Positions 24,047-33,392 of a DNA stretch of 43,122 nucleotides are shown here, in pieces. This DNA comes from Kiritimatiellia bacterium (lineage in GTDB: Bacteria; Verrucomicrobiota; Kiritimatiellia; RFP12; UBA1067), in the NCBI GenBank assembly GCA_017447805.1, contig JAFSMR010000034.1, forward strand, positions 1-43,122, given 5' to 3'. Below the pieces are notes generated by a model, which was not told the origin of the DNA, searched no databases, and worked only from the letters and a program-made list of their open reading frames with translations. Made by a program: the position numbers and the translations under genes. Numbering within the stretch: the stretch's first letter is position 1; every line of letters starts with the position of its first letter.

Positions 24047-25372
24047 ATGGCGACATTTCAATATATAGCTAAGGACGCCGCTGGCAATGAGCAGCGCGGC
24101 CAAATCGAGGCAGGTGACCGCTCATCGGCAATAGCGGCCGTGAGGGCGCAGGGGTTGTTCCCTACGGCGCTAGGCGAAGTAAAAGGCGCGGCGCCCGCCG
24201 CGGCGCCCAAGGCGAAAGTCGCCAAAGGCGCAAAGAAGGCGGCGGCAGCGCCCAAGGCGAAAGGCAAGGGGGCGCTCAGCAAGGAAATCAACATCAAGCT
24301 ACCCTCTTTCTTGCGCGGCAAAGTGAAGACGAAAGTCCTCACGCAGTTCACGCGCCAGCTGGCAACGCTAGTGAACGCCGGCCTTCCGCTCATGAGAGGC
24401 CTAGAGGTTCTCAAGCGCCAGATGAAAGACCCGCAAATGCGCGAAGCGCTCGACGGAATTTCTGAAAATATCGCATCAGGCGGAACTTTCTCCGAAGCGC
24501 TTACGGCTTATCCGAAGATTTTCGATAATCTCTATATTAATATGGTGAAGGCCGGTGAAGCGGGCGGCGTTTTGGAAGTCGTCTTGGGGCGTCTTGCGGA
24601 ATTCGCGGAGAAATCCGAGAAGATCAAAAACAAGGTAAAAGGCGCGATGATCTACCCGATCGTGGTGCTCGTCGCGGCGGTCGGCATTACCGCCTTCTTG
24701 CTGGTAACGGTTATTCCAAAGTTCAAGCAGGTATTCAACGATATGCTCGGCGGCCAGGCTCTGCCGGCAATTACCGAAATGGTAATACAAGCCTCGGAAT
24801 GGGTGCAGCATAACGGTATTACTATTGCTATCATCGTTGCCGCGATTATCATAATCAAGAAAATCGTTGGTAAGACCGAAGCCGGCGCGAGATTTTACGA
24901 TTGGCTATCGCTAAAGATGCCGGTTACGGGAACTCTTGTGCAAAGAACAGCCGTCTCGCGCGTAACAAGAACGCTCGGAACATTGCTTTCTTCTGGTGTG
25001 CCGATTTTGCAATCGCTCGTAATCGTCCGCGATACGACCGGCAATAGAATCATCTCCAGAGCTCTTCAGAATGTACATGATGCCGTCAAAGAAGGCGAGG
25101 GCATGACCCAGCCGCTTTCGCAATGCACCGTATTCCCGCCAATGGTCGTATCAATGGTGGAAGTCGGCGAAGAGACTGGCGCGCTTGCCGATATGCTTAC
25201 GCGTATCGCGAACAACTATGATGATGAAGTAGATAACGCAGTCGCCGGTATGACGGCGGCAATTGAACCGGCGCTAATCATTGTTCTTGCGTTGATCGTA
25301 GGCACGATCGTAATCGCGATGTTCTTGCCGATGATCAAGATTATCTCCTCCGTATCCGGCGGCGGCAATTGA
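24047..25372 (+). CDS. gspF: Type II secretion/type IV pilus inner-membrane platform protein
   Basis: 441 residues. It forms the inner-membrane platform for pseudopilus assembly. N-terminal GspF domain begins FQYIAKDAAGNEQRGQIEA; after a 50-residue Ala/Lys/Pro-rich linker (about 47-80) come two GspF repeats with FTRQLATLVNAGLPL and ALIIVLALIVGTIVIAMFLPM as the last membrane segment. Three membrane segments expected. First gene of a ten-gene operon of prepilin-like proteins, yet no assembly ATPase (GspE/PilB) is adjacent. Confidence 0.92.
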   Translation: MATFQYIAKDAAGNEQRGQIEAGDRSSAIAAVRAQGLFPTALGEVKGAAPAAAPKAKVAKGAKKAAAAPKAKGKGALSKEINIKLPSFLRGKVKTKVLTQFTRQLATLVNAGLPLMRGLEVLKRQMKDPQMREALDGISENIASGGTFSEALTAYPKIFDNLYINMVKAGEAGGVLEVVLGRLAEFAEKSEKIKNKVKGAMIYPIVVLVAAVGITAFLLVTVIPKFKQVFNDMLGGQALPAITEMVIQASEWVQHNGITIAIIVAAIIIIKKIVGKTEAGARFYDWLSLKMPVTGTLVQRTAVSRVTRTLGTLLSSGVPILQSLVIVRDTTGNRIISRALQNVHDAVKEGEGMTQPLSQCTVFPPMVVSMVEVGEETGALADMLTRIANNYDDEVDNAVAGMTAAIEPALIIVLALIVGTIVIAMFLPMIKIISSVSGGGN

Positions 25373-25392
25373 TAATAGGAGTAGAGGCGGGT

Positions 25393-26583
25393 ATGATGTT
25401 ACGCTCTAGAGAAAAGAAAAACGGCTTCACGCTAGTGGAAATGCTTATCGTCGTCGTGGTTTTGATAACCTTGATGTCGGTAACATTCAAACTCGCGGGA
25501 ATAGGCGATGAATCCGATAGGCGCGTAACGACTGTCACGCGTCTGCAGAGGCTGGAAAATTGTCTTTCCGGCTATCAGGCGGCATTCGGCAGCTACCCGC
25601 CCGTAAAACTCCACGGCTCCCACGATATCAATTTCAAGGTCGGCTCCCACGATATCCAGACCGATGAAAGAAACGAGGATATCTGGAACTGGAATAAAAT
25701 CGGCGAACTTAACGAGCAAGCCGCTTGGCGCCAGGTGAGCGCGGCATGCAAAGCGCAGCCAATCGCCTGTCGCTATCCTTTCCCTAGCGGCTATGATGGG
25801 GTAGTGGAAGATATTTCGGAAGAAATCAAATCTCTCATCACTGATGGGGATGACGAGTATAAGAATCTCGATGATGAAGTAAGGGAGCGCCTGCTCGCGG
25901 GATTCGATGATGGCGTATCGAATAACATAGGTCGCCATTCAAAGAATAAAGACGAATCCGATTGGCGCAATATTCAGCTGTTCCAGTTTGGACTGATGAG
26001 CTATCTTCTTCCTAGATATCTCTTCATGATGAACGGCGACGATGTTTTCTTCTCTGATTATGCGCAATGGACAGGCAATAACACCCTTCCTTGCGACCCG
26101 TTCGTAGGTAGCGCCTACAATAACTGGAAATCCCTAAAGCGCTATACCGAAAACAGCCCTACACAAAATGATTTGGCGCATGTCGCAAACATTCCTTCAC
26201 AGGCCGCTTGCGCAAGATGGATGCCGAATCTCGAAGGGATTTGCAAATGCAACCATAACTATTCCTTCTTCGGTATAGATATAAGAAGCTCGAGCTCCGG
26301 CGGCCTTAGCGCATCTCCCAATATCGAAATATTCTCGCCAGGCGATGAATCAAGCGGGTCGACCGCAAACCAATATGTGCTCGATATGGTTACTGTCCAT
26401 GACGGCTGGGATATGCCCTTCTACTACTATTCCCCGCCACCATACCAAACCTATACTATATGGAGCGGCGGAGCGAACAAAAGGACCTTCCCGCCATGGA
26501 TTTCGCGCAAGGGCCTTTCGGCTAAGGCGAACGAATGCATCGGCAAGTGGACCGTCGATGATATTATCCACATGAGCAACTAA
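25393..26583 (+). CDS. Large prepilin-like protein
   Basis: 396 residues. Class III prepilin signal: a basic stretch then NG^FTLVEMLIVVVVLITLM, with Glu at +5 of the mature protein. The mature part is unusually long, with a GSYPPVKL segment typical of GspG-like proteins, acidic stretches (DISEEIKSLITDGDDE) and two CKCN-type cysteines. The C-terminal half holds GWDMPFYYYSPPP, comparable to the DPWGxPY segment of GspG. The start is placed at the ATG at 25393 because GAGG lies 8 bases before it. Role: pseudopilus subunit or tip component. Confidence 0.8.
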   Translation: MMLRSREKKNGFTLVEMLIVVVVLITLMSVTFKLAGIGDESDRRVTTVTRLQRLENCLSGYQAAFGSYPPVKLHGSHDINFKVGSHDIQTDERNEDIWNWNKIGELNEQAAWRQVSAACKAQPIACRYPFPSGYDGVVEDISEEIKSLITDGDDEYKNLDDEVRERLLAGFDDGVSNNIGRHSKNKDESDWRNIQLFQFGLMSYLLPRYLFMMNGDDVFFSDYAQWTGNNTLPCDPFVGSAYNNWKSLKRYTENSPTQNDLAHVANIPSQAACARWMPNLEGICKCNHNYSFFGIDIRSSSSGGLSASPNIEIFSPGDESSGSTANQYVLDMVTVHDGWDMPFYYYSPPPYQTYTIWSGGANKRTFPPWISRKGLSAKANECIGKWTVDDIIHMSN

Positions 26584-26626
26584 GGAATGAAGATTTAAAC
26601 ACGAAATGACAAGGAGCCAAAAAGAT

Positions 26627-27238
26627 ATGAAAAAAGGTTTTACTCTCGTTGAAATGCTGGTCGTAATCGGCATTCTGGCAGTACTCGTTGCGGCAAGCCT
26701 TGGCGCATATTCTAAAATTACCGCGAATGCTGAAAAGAAGCGTTGCGATTCGCTTGTAAGAGATGTAGCTGCTGCGCTAACGAAACTGAACGACGATAAC
26801 GGCGGGCTTTGGCCCTCTGCAATCGGCCGCCTCGGCGAAACAGGCGGCGAACTAGATGAAAGAGCCGCGCTTCCACTCGCACCATACCTCGGTCTTACCA
26901 AGAATAGCGATGGAACATCTCTTTCCGGCGCAAACCAATTCGGCCTCGTTACCCCGTGGGCGCAGGATGCAATTAAGCGCTCGGGCTCCGGCGCTTCGCT
27001 TTCTACTAGAGTCCCCGGCGGCGGGACCATCCAGGATCACCGCCTCTATTGCGCCGTCGATTTAGGCGATGATGGAATAATCAAGGGCGCCAATGTCGGT
27101 GGAGAATCTGTCAGCGTTCGCGCTCGCGCTATCGTTTGGTGCTGCGGTAAAGATGGCAAGCTCGAAGCCTACTCTAAAGGCCTAAAGCGCGATGATGTAT
27201 ATAGCTGGACCAAGGGGCAAGCCACGGCAGTAGAATAA
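26627..27238 (+). CDS. GspG-like prepilin
   Basis: 203 residues. Prepilin signal MKKG^FTLVEMLVVIGILAVLV with Glu at +5. The mature domain has a Pro-Trp in VTPWAQDA, a Val-Asp-Leu-Gly-Asp-Asp-Gly calcium-loop-like stretch and CCGKDG, as in GspG-type major pseudopilins. The ATG at 26627 is chosen over an in-frame upstream ATG because it gives the usual 4-residue leader and follows AAGGAGCC. It is one of several GspG-like genes here. Confidence 0.83.
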   Translation: MKKGFTLVEMLVVIGILAVLVAASLGAYSKITANAEKKRCDSLVRDVAAALTKLNDDNGGLWPSAIGRLGETGGELDERAALPLAPYLGLTKNSDGTSLSGANQFGLVTPWAQDAIKRSGSGASLSTRVPGGGTIQDHRLYCAVDLGDDGIIKGANVGGESVSVRARAIVWCCGKDGKLEAYSKGLKRDDVYSWTKGQATAVE

Positions 27239-27291
27239 TCAGCCGATGGGGCTTACGATTCCAGCTACAGTTGGCGAAACGAGGAGGAAAC

Positions 27292-27885
27292 ATGCGATTA
27301 ATATCTAGAATGGGCAAAAAAGGCTTTACGATTATCGAACTACTAATGGTAATCGGAATTATCGGCATTCTGATGACAATCGTAACGACAGCGGCGCTCG
27401 GCTCGCTTAAAACTTCCAGAGCGCAGAAAGCCGATGCTCTTTGCAAAGCCGTGGAGCAAGGGCTTGCTACTTACTACGCACAGAAAGACCGTTGGCCAGG
27501 CTCTATCGGAACTCGCATCGCTTCCGGCAGCTTTTCCAGCCGCTCAAACGATGAAGGCTTGGATTACCAAAGCGATGATAATAAATATGTCCTTGAAGCA
27601 AGCGAAATCAAAGATATGATCAAGGAAATCGTCCGCGAATCGAAAAACGGCAATCCGATGATGGATATTTCGGGCCTGTATGTTTCACGCGATGCAGGCG
27701 AGGCGAATGGCAAGGGTTATGGAATGGACTTCATGGATGCCATCCACGGCACAAAGAGAAGCCCCAAGAAAATGTCGCTTGGCGAAATGAACTTTGGCTA
27801 CCAAGACCCCTCGACGGGCTATTTCAGACGATTCAAAGTCGTCTATTCCATCCCTACAGATGAAATGAAGGTTTCACGGCAATGA
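27292..27885 (+). CDS. Prepilin-like protein
   Basis: 197 residues. Prepilin signal with a 12-residue basic leader, KKG^FTIIELLMVIGIIGIL, Glu at +5. The following helix (TAALGSLKTSRAQKADALCKA) is typical; the globular part has no recognised domain. The ATG at 27292 follows GAGGAGG with good spacing. The stop overlaps the next gene (ATGA). Confidence 0.8.
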   Translation: MRLISRMGKKGFTIIELLMVIGIIGILMTIVTTAALGSLKTSRAQKADALCKAVEQGLATYYAQKDRWPGSIGTRIASGSFSSRSNDEGLDYQSDDNKYVLEASEIKDMIKEIVRESKNGNPMMDISGLYVSRDAGEANGKGYGMDFMDAIHGTKRSPKKMSLGEMNFGYQDPSTGYFRRFKVVYSIPTDEMKVSRQ

Positions 27886-28781
27886 CAAGACGAGCTTTTA
27901 CACTTCTCGAACTTCTCGTAGTAATAGCCATAATGGGGCTACTAGGGTCGATTTCCATCGGCGGCTACCGGGCGATGCAACGCGGCATGGAAGAGCGCGG
28001 GGTAATGCAAAACGCGAACCAGTTTATTCGCGCGGCATACCAAAGAGCGCAAATCGACCGTCAGCCGGTTGCGATTTATTTCTGGAACGAGACTCTTCAA
28101 AAAGAAAGCGATACCGATATCCTCGTTGTCGTCGGCAAGGCGGTAGCCGTAAGGCGTTCCGGGCGCTTAAGTTATGTGCAGGGCAATTTCCTCGGCGATG
28201 AATTCGGTGATTTAAGATTTAATCGCCTCGTTACAGATGAAGATAACGAATCGAATTCCAACGCAAACGAGAGCGATACCGATGATAGCGGCGTATATCT
28301 ATATAGAATAAACGGCAATGAAGGCAATCAGCCTCTTCGCTCGAAAATCGCAAAGACTACACGCAAGCTTCTCCTTTCCGAACCCCTTCTTGCCGGCCTT
28401 TCCGCGCAGGCCGACAACTCCATTCCTGCCGCAATAAAGAACCTCGAGACAGAAAATGCCGACATTGAATGCTACGCGTATAGGTTGATCGATAAAAATG
28501 GCGTAGAATGGAAAGTCGGCGATGCATACGGATTTGAATTTGCCGAAATACAGCTGCCGAAAAACTACATCTTCGGCTCTAACTACTCGCAATCCGATGC
28601 AAGCCCCATTGCCGGCGAGCAAGTAATCCGCTTCAAGGTAAGCCAAAATTCCGGCAACGGAGCAAATCAAGGCACGGATGGAAAATCCACAATCGAAATT
28701 TATGTAATGCGGCCAGACCAAAGTGGTGGTCTAAGCCCCAAATCAATCGGACAAACTGACAGCCCAACATCAAGCCTATGA
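27882..28781 (+). CDS. GspH-like prepilin
   Basis: 299 residues. Prepilin signal MTRRA^FTLLELLVVIAIMGLLG, with Ala rather than Gly before the cleavage point. The helix after it (QNANQFIRAAYQRAQIDRQPVAIYF) is the pattern of GspH/FimT proteins. Overlaps the neighbours on both sides by ATGA junctions, so the genes are translated in a chain. Confidence 0.78.
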   Translation: MTRRAFTLLELLVVIAIMGLLGSISIGGYRAMQRGMEERGVMQNANQFIRAAYQRAQIDRQPVAIYFWNETLQKESDTDILVVVGKAVAVRRSGRLSYVQGNFLGDEFGDLRFNRLVTDEDNESNSNANESDTDDSGVYLYRINGNEGNQPLRSKIAKTTRKLLLSEPLLAGLSAQADNSIPAAIKNLETENADIECYAYRLIDKNGVEWKVGDAYGFEFAEIQLPKNYIFGSNYSQSDASPIAGEQVIRFKVSQNSGNGANQGTDGKSTIEIYVMRPDQSGGLSPKSIGQTDSPTSSL

Positions 28782-29323
28782 GTAACTTAAGAAAAGCTTT
28801 CACCCTGATGGAGGTAAATCTCGCCATTCTGATTATGGCTGGCGGAATACTTTCCATCGTAGGTCTATATTCGCTAGGCTACCGCGAAAATCGCCAAAGC
28901 CGCGAAGATGTAGCAGGCGCGGCATTCGCCGACGCTGTTATCTCGCCTATCGTAATGGCAGCTTCTGCGACTAACTTGAAGTGGAGCGCCTTTAAGGATA
29001 TCAAGAGTTATCCTAGCGAAAATGGCTGGGCCGACTACTTCAATTCGAACGGTCTTGTGACCCAAGACCCGACCGGCACGGCGAAGAGCGTATTTGGCTC
29101 GGTAATGGGCGAACTGAAATCTGCCGCGATCGGCACGCTTGATGTCGATACATCTTGGCCAGAGGCCGCGAGCGCAGGCCTTCGCGCCGGGCTTGTAGTC
29201 ATGCATGATGATGATAGCGCAGTTCTTCGAATCGCTTTTCGCGCATCGCGAAACACGGGCGAACTGATGGCACTACCGATTTATTACACGGAAGTTCGCT
29301 TCCAGGGGGTGGCTGACGAATGA
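28778..29323 (+). CDS. GspI/PilV-like prepilin
   Basis: 181 residues. Signal RKA^FTLMEVNLAILIMAGGILS with Ala at -1 and Glu at +5, and the LMEVxxA pattern typical of GspI/PilV. The mature part is small and without a recognised domain. It overlaps the gene before and the gene after by ATGA junctions. Position between H-like and J-like genes matches the classical gspH-I-J order. Confidence 0.8.
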   Translation: MSNLRKAFTLMEVNLAILIMAGGILSIVGLYSLGYRENRQSREDVAGAAFADAVISPIVMAASATNLKWSAFKDIKSYPSENGWADYFNSNGLVTQDPTGTAKSVFGSVMGELKSAAIGTLDVDTSWPEAASAGLRAGLVVMHDDDSAVLRIAFRASRNTGELMALPIYYTEVRFQGVADE

Positions 29324-29811
29324 AAAAAGGTTTTACGATTCTAGAACTTCTCGTGGCTAGCCTCCTACTAGGGATGCTTATCACGATTCTGACGATGATT
29401 TTCAATCAATCCTCGATCGCTTGGCGAACAGGTGTCGCCGGCGTCGCAGACCTCGATGATGTGCGCAACAACATCGCCGAGGTTAGAGAAGAAGCCGATA
29501 GCGCTTATGTTTGGGATGATAAAATCCACCGCGTAATCGGTCTTTGGGATGAAAGCGGCAACCTCCGCACTCGCGCGTGGGATGTCGGAACGGAAGAAAC
29601 ACCGGCAAACCAAGCTCTCTTTCTGACAGCAAAGAATAGCGCGCTGAAAAACGAAAATTCCACGTTCAGGGATTTCAAAATAGTCCCTGTCGGCAGCGCA
29701 ACCGCAAACAACCTGAAAACCTACACAATAAATGTCAAAAGCGCCGGCCCCAACAAGGTATTTGGCGACTATGATGATATATGGAGCTTCCCCGATGACT
29801 TTGAAGAATAA
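29320..29811 (+). CDS. GspJ-like prepilin
   Basis: 163 residues. Signal MKKG^FTILELLVASLLLGMLIT, Glu at +5, with the LVASLLL stretch typical of GspJ/PilW-type minor pseudopilins. Followed by a soluble domain with RTRAWDVGTEE. The reading frame overlaps the start of the next prepilin gene by 17 bases. Confidence 0.8.
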   Translation: MKKGFTILELLVASLLLGMLITILTMIFNQSSIAWRTGVAGVADLDDVRNNIAEVREEADSAYVWDDKIHRVIGLWDESGNLRTRAWDVGTEETPANQALFLTAKNSALKNENSTFRDFKIVPVGSATANNLKTYTINVKSAGPNKVFGDYDDIWSFPDDFEE

Positions 29812-30277
29812 AACTAGAGGCGGCTTTACATTAGTGGAGCTTATGGTTGTCGTAGCGATGATTGCCCTAGTCATAGGTGCGATATCGCAATCGATGAGCG
29901 GCGCACAATCGCGTGCGCGTGTACAAAAAGCTACTGTCGAAGTGAAGGATATGCATCAGGCGATTCTCGCATACGAAAATTATGCGAATGGAAACGAGTT
30001 GCCTACAATGACCGATACCGATGCCGATCGCTCTAGTCTCGATTTCCTCCTCGGCTACGGAACATCTTACGGCAGCGGCTCGGGTTCTACCGTGCCTACA
30101 CTCTTCCAGGCTTCTCTCGCTTCCAATGGAAAGATTCTCGACCCGTGGGGAACGCCTTATAAAGTAACGATCAAGCAAGGCTCTGCCTCGGTAAGTTACG
30201 CAAGCGCTTCTTCGAATATGCAAACAGGTTATTTCTTCCCGAACTACTATAGACTCTCAAAAGAGGAGCGCCAATGA
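29795..30277 (+). CDS. GspG-like prepilin with DPWGxPY motif
   Basis: 160 residues. Signal RGG^FTLVELMVVVAMIALVIG with Glu at +5; DPWGTPYKV at about 124-132 is the classical GspG signature. Size is near that of a major pseudopilin, so this is the best candidate for the main subunit, though its place in the operon is unusual. The start is the ATG at 29795, with GGAG about 10 bases upstream, inside the end of the preceding gene. Confidence 0.83.
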   Translation: MTLKNKTRGGFTLVELMVVVAMIALVIGAISQSMSGAQSRARVQKATVEVKDMHQAILAYENYANGNELPTMTDTDADRSSLDFLLGYGTSYGSGSGSTVPTLFQASLASNGKILDPWGTPYKVTIKQGSASVSYASASSNMQTGYFFPNYYRLSKEERQ

Positions 30278-33200
30278 AATCGAAAAAAGGCTCCGCCTTG
30301 CTAATCGTCCTCGGAATGCTGGCGTTTATGATAATTTCCGCCGTGGCATTCGCGGCATACATGCGTTTTGCGCGTTTACCTTCGAGCTATTTGCGGCGCA
30401 CTACATCATCGCGCCAGCTCGCGAAGGCCGCGCTCGCTCGCGCGATTGACCAGATAGATTCCGCTATCGGCAATAATGCCCATCCGGGCGTCGGGCAAGC
30501 CCCTACGATGTACCCGCGCTACGAAGGAACGAGCGAAAACCGCAATATTTGGCTTCATAGAGTATTCTTCGGCGACGACCAAGCTACTACCGAAGCAAGT
30601 ACCGTTCCGGTCCTTACCCTCGAAGGCCTTGCTTACATTCCGCCGCCGCTCGTGAATGAAGCTAGATTCCTTTCGAGAAAATCGCCTACCGCAATCTGGA
30701 AATCGCTGGATTTCGATTCAGGCCGCTACGCGTATTGCGCGCTTGATGTGAGCGATTATTTCGATATTAACCGACTTTTCGCCGATTCGCCTCGCTCTTC
30801 CGCCGCCAATAGAAGAATTTCGCTCGCGTATCTCTTCGAAAACGATGCCCATACCCAGGCGGGCTCGACCGCCCAGACTTGGGATACCTGGATGGAAAAC
30901 TACCGCACTCTCGATGAAGAATCGTTCGAGCTCGATTGGTCTGGCAATATCTATCCCTTCGTATCTCTGGCCGACTATAACCTGGCGCTCGGCGAAAAAG
31001 GCTCCATCGGCCAATTCAAGAGCCCATTCGTCGAATATATCAAAAATGGCGGGAGCGGCGGCTTTTATTCTGCCTTTGGAACTGGTGACGCGAATAAAGA
31101 CCTCCTTAGGCGCATGACATTCGTGACCGATGGCCTATTCCCGGAAGTTTCCACAAACGATTATGATTTAGCCAACGCCGAGAACCAACCCTTCTCGAGT
31201 CAGTTCCTAAAGAAAACAAACCCGACCCTCTCGGCGGTAATCGATGGCGACGAACTCCAGAACGACGATAAAATGGGGTGGGATAAGCGCCTAAGCGCGC
31301 TAGGTTGCGCGACGCTTTACGATTATCTCGATGAGGACCATGTACCTATTTCCCTCGCGATTCCAACATTCGAAAGAACGCCAATGATTTGCGGCATTAG
31401 CGCAGATATCGGAACGCCAAAACTGGCCGTTACGAAAACCCTTCAAAACAATCTCCAAGAAGTCGATAACGGCGACGGAACAAGAACAGCCACTCAAGAT
31501 GTGCTATATCGCTTAGATGCCAAAAAACTCGTCACAGATGGTTTTTTGACCGGATCGCTGAAAGCTCTCGTTACATATCCTTTCAGCCACAAGGCAGATG
31601 ATGATGGAACTTTCAAAGTCGATGGAAGAGTCGCTTTCTTCTTTACGACATCCGATATGGGCCTAAGAACAGGCGCTAGCTCCGCTGGGGATGTGCAAGG
31701 CGAGGCGTTGCATCTTGAATCGAAATCTATCCCCGAGCCCGGCCTCAATGCCGATACTGGCGTGATGAGTCTTAAACTAAATTCCAAGTCTATCTCGTTC
31801 AATGATGAAATGACAACCGAGCCAAAGGCAATCAAGGATATCGATTTCGATCTCACTGGCGCAGATACTGTAGGCAGCGCTCTCTCAAACGATGGAACGC
31901 CTCTCGTTCGTGTTACATATAAATGGACTCAGCGCAAACAAGGCGGCAACACCGGTGGAGTTGGCTCCATGGTTTCTTATACGCCAAAGAATTTTGATGA
32001 AGCGCTTAAAGATTCGATTTGCGGCCTTACTGTTCAAGAAGCCGAATATTGCATTCCCGCGCTGACTAGCAAGGGCATTGTCGACCCAAATTCAAAAGGC
32101 GTAAAGAATGCTCTCGAAGAGCGCACTCTTTCGCTTAATATGGCTGTTACTCTTCGAGTTCTCGATAAAAATGACAAGGTCGTGGATATGGTGCCTGCCT
32201 GTCTTTACGACGATAAGAACCAAAACGACATCAGTGTGAATGATATGCTGATGGATGCCAATAACGGCAATTTTGTATCTGGTGTTCCTTATCCAGTAAT
32301 GAGATTCGATACTGGCGGCAGCGCCTCGACACTCGCCTCGATTACCCTGCCGGATAATGCGCAGGCGTTTGAAGAGCTTATCGAGCAGGAAGGCGTCGAG
32401 GTGAAGCTTTGGCCTTCGACGGTAATTGTTGCAGATCCTCGCTACAACTGGGCGCCAGAACATTGGTATGCGATCGATGAATCGCTTACCGCAGATAATT
32501 GGCTTAAGAAGAATCTCTCTAACGGCGATATATTCATGGCTACTAGCGATTCCGGATACTTGCAAAGCAAATGGGAGCTTCTTATGCTGCCGCGCCTCGC
32601 GGACCTGAAGACTTCCGGCGACGGCAATATGCATGGCTATGCAAATATTCCTTCTTCCAATAGCCGCTCTTTCACATCCGGCGCGCCCGCGTGCAACAAC
32701 GATAGAATGTGGGATACCTACGATGCGTTTAGTTCCGATGGCGATATTGCCGCGCTGGAAGAAATTCCATGGTTCAGCGGCAAGGGCTTCAAGGTCAACC
32801 CCTACAGCGATTCTACGAATATCGTCCTCGCGGCCTTAGCCAATACGCCGCTTGATTGGAAGAGAGCTTCTACGAATCTCGTCACAGGAGTTGAAGATTT
32901 TTCGTCCATGAGCGCAAAAGATTTCAACTCGAAATACGCCTGGAACGAATATGGTTCAGATGCAAACATCGCGTGGAGTGATATAGAAACCATCGCCGCT
33001 AAATTCATTAGCTCGGTGCACGCGAAAAGCACTTCCACTACATATGTAGATTGGCAGAACGTCTATGACAATATGAATTGGGATGGCGAAAATTTCCTCG
33101 ATGTCAAGCTCAGTGGCGAGACAAGCGAAATCTGGGATGTCGATAGAAAATTCTTCTTCGGCTATTGGCGCGATTGCTTCGACGCCAAGCAGCAGCTATT

Positions 33201-33372
33201 CCTCGTATTCGTTCGCGCAGAACCCGTGATGATGGGCGGCGGCGGAATGGGCCAGATTCCTCCTCAGCTCGGGGCACGCGCAGTCGCGCTCGTCTGGCGC
33301 GATCCTACGCCTACGAAGAATGAAAACATCCCTCACCAGACACGAGTTCTTTTCTATAAACAATTGGATTAA
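30274..33372 (+). CDS. Giant GspK-like minor pseudopilin
   Basis: 1,032 residues. Signal KKG^SALLIVLGMLAFMIISAVAFAAYMRF without Glu at +5, as in GspK and PilX-type proteins; a helix with SSRQLAKAALARAIDQID follows. GspK proteins are usually about 300-350 residues, so some 700 residues are added, with no domain I recognise. The C-terminus has a Gly-rich stretch (MMGGGGMGQIPPQ) before ending in VALVWRDPTPTKN. In type II systems GspK sits at the tip of the pseudopilus with GspI and GspJ, which are encoded just upstream. A tip-located adhesive or substrate-binding role is inference. Confidence 0.75.
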   Translation: MKSKKGSALLIVLGMLAFMIISAVAFAAYMRFARLPSSYLRRTTSSRQLAKAALARAIDQIDSAIGNNAHPGVGQAPTMYPRYEGTSENRNIWLHRVFFGDDQATTEASTVPVLTLEGLAYIPPPLVNEARFLSRKSPTAIWKSLDFDSGRYAYCALDVSDYFDINRLFADSPRSSAANRRISLAYLFENDAHTQAGSTAQTWDTWMENYRTLDEESFELDWSGNIYPFVSLADYNLALGEKGSIGQFKSPFVEYIKNGGSGGFYSAFGTGDANKDLLRRMTFVTDGLFPEVSTNDYDLANAENQPFSSQFLKKTNPTLSAVIDGDELQNDDKMGWDKRLSALGCATLYDYLDEDHVPISLAIPTFERTPMICGISADIGTPKLAVTKTLQNNLQEVDNGDGTRTATQDVLYRLDAKKLVTDGFLTGSLKALVTYPFSHKADDDGTFKVDGRVAFFFTTSDMGLRTGASSAGDVQGEALHLESKSIPEPGLNADTGVMSLKLNSKSISFNDEMTTEPKAIKDIDFDLTGADTVGSALSNDGTPLVRVTYKWTQRKQGGNTGGVGSMVSYTPKNFDEALKDSICGLTVQEAEYCIPALTSKGIVDPNSKGVKNALEERTLSLNMAVTLRVLDKNDKVVDMVPACLYDDKNQNDISVNDMLMDANNGNFVSGVPYPVMRFDTGGSASTLASITLPDNAQAFEELIEQEGVEVKLWPSTVIVADPRYNWAPEHWYAIDESLTADNWLKKNLSNGDIFMATSDSGYLQSKWELLMLPRLADLKTSGDGNMHGYANIPSSNSRSFTSGAPACNNDRMWDTYDAFSSDGDIAALEEIPWFSGKGFKVNPYSDSTNIVLAALANTPLDWKRASTNLVTGVEDFSSMSAKDFNSKYAWNEYGSDANIAWSDIETIAAKFISSVHAKSTSTTYVDWQNVYDNMNWDGENFLDVKLSGETSEIWDVDRKFFFGYWRDCFDAKQQLFLVFVRAEPVMMGGGGMGQIPPQLGARAVALVWRDPTPTKNENIPHQTRVLFYKQLD

Positions 33373-33392
33373 GATAATAGGAATAACCTATC

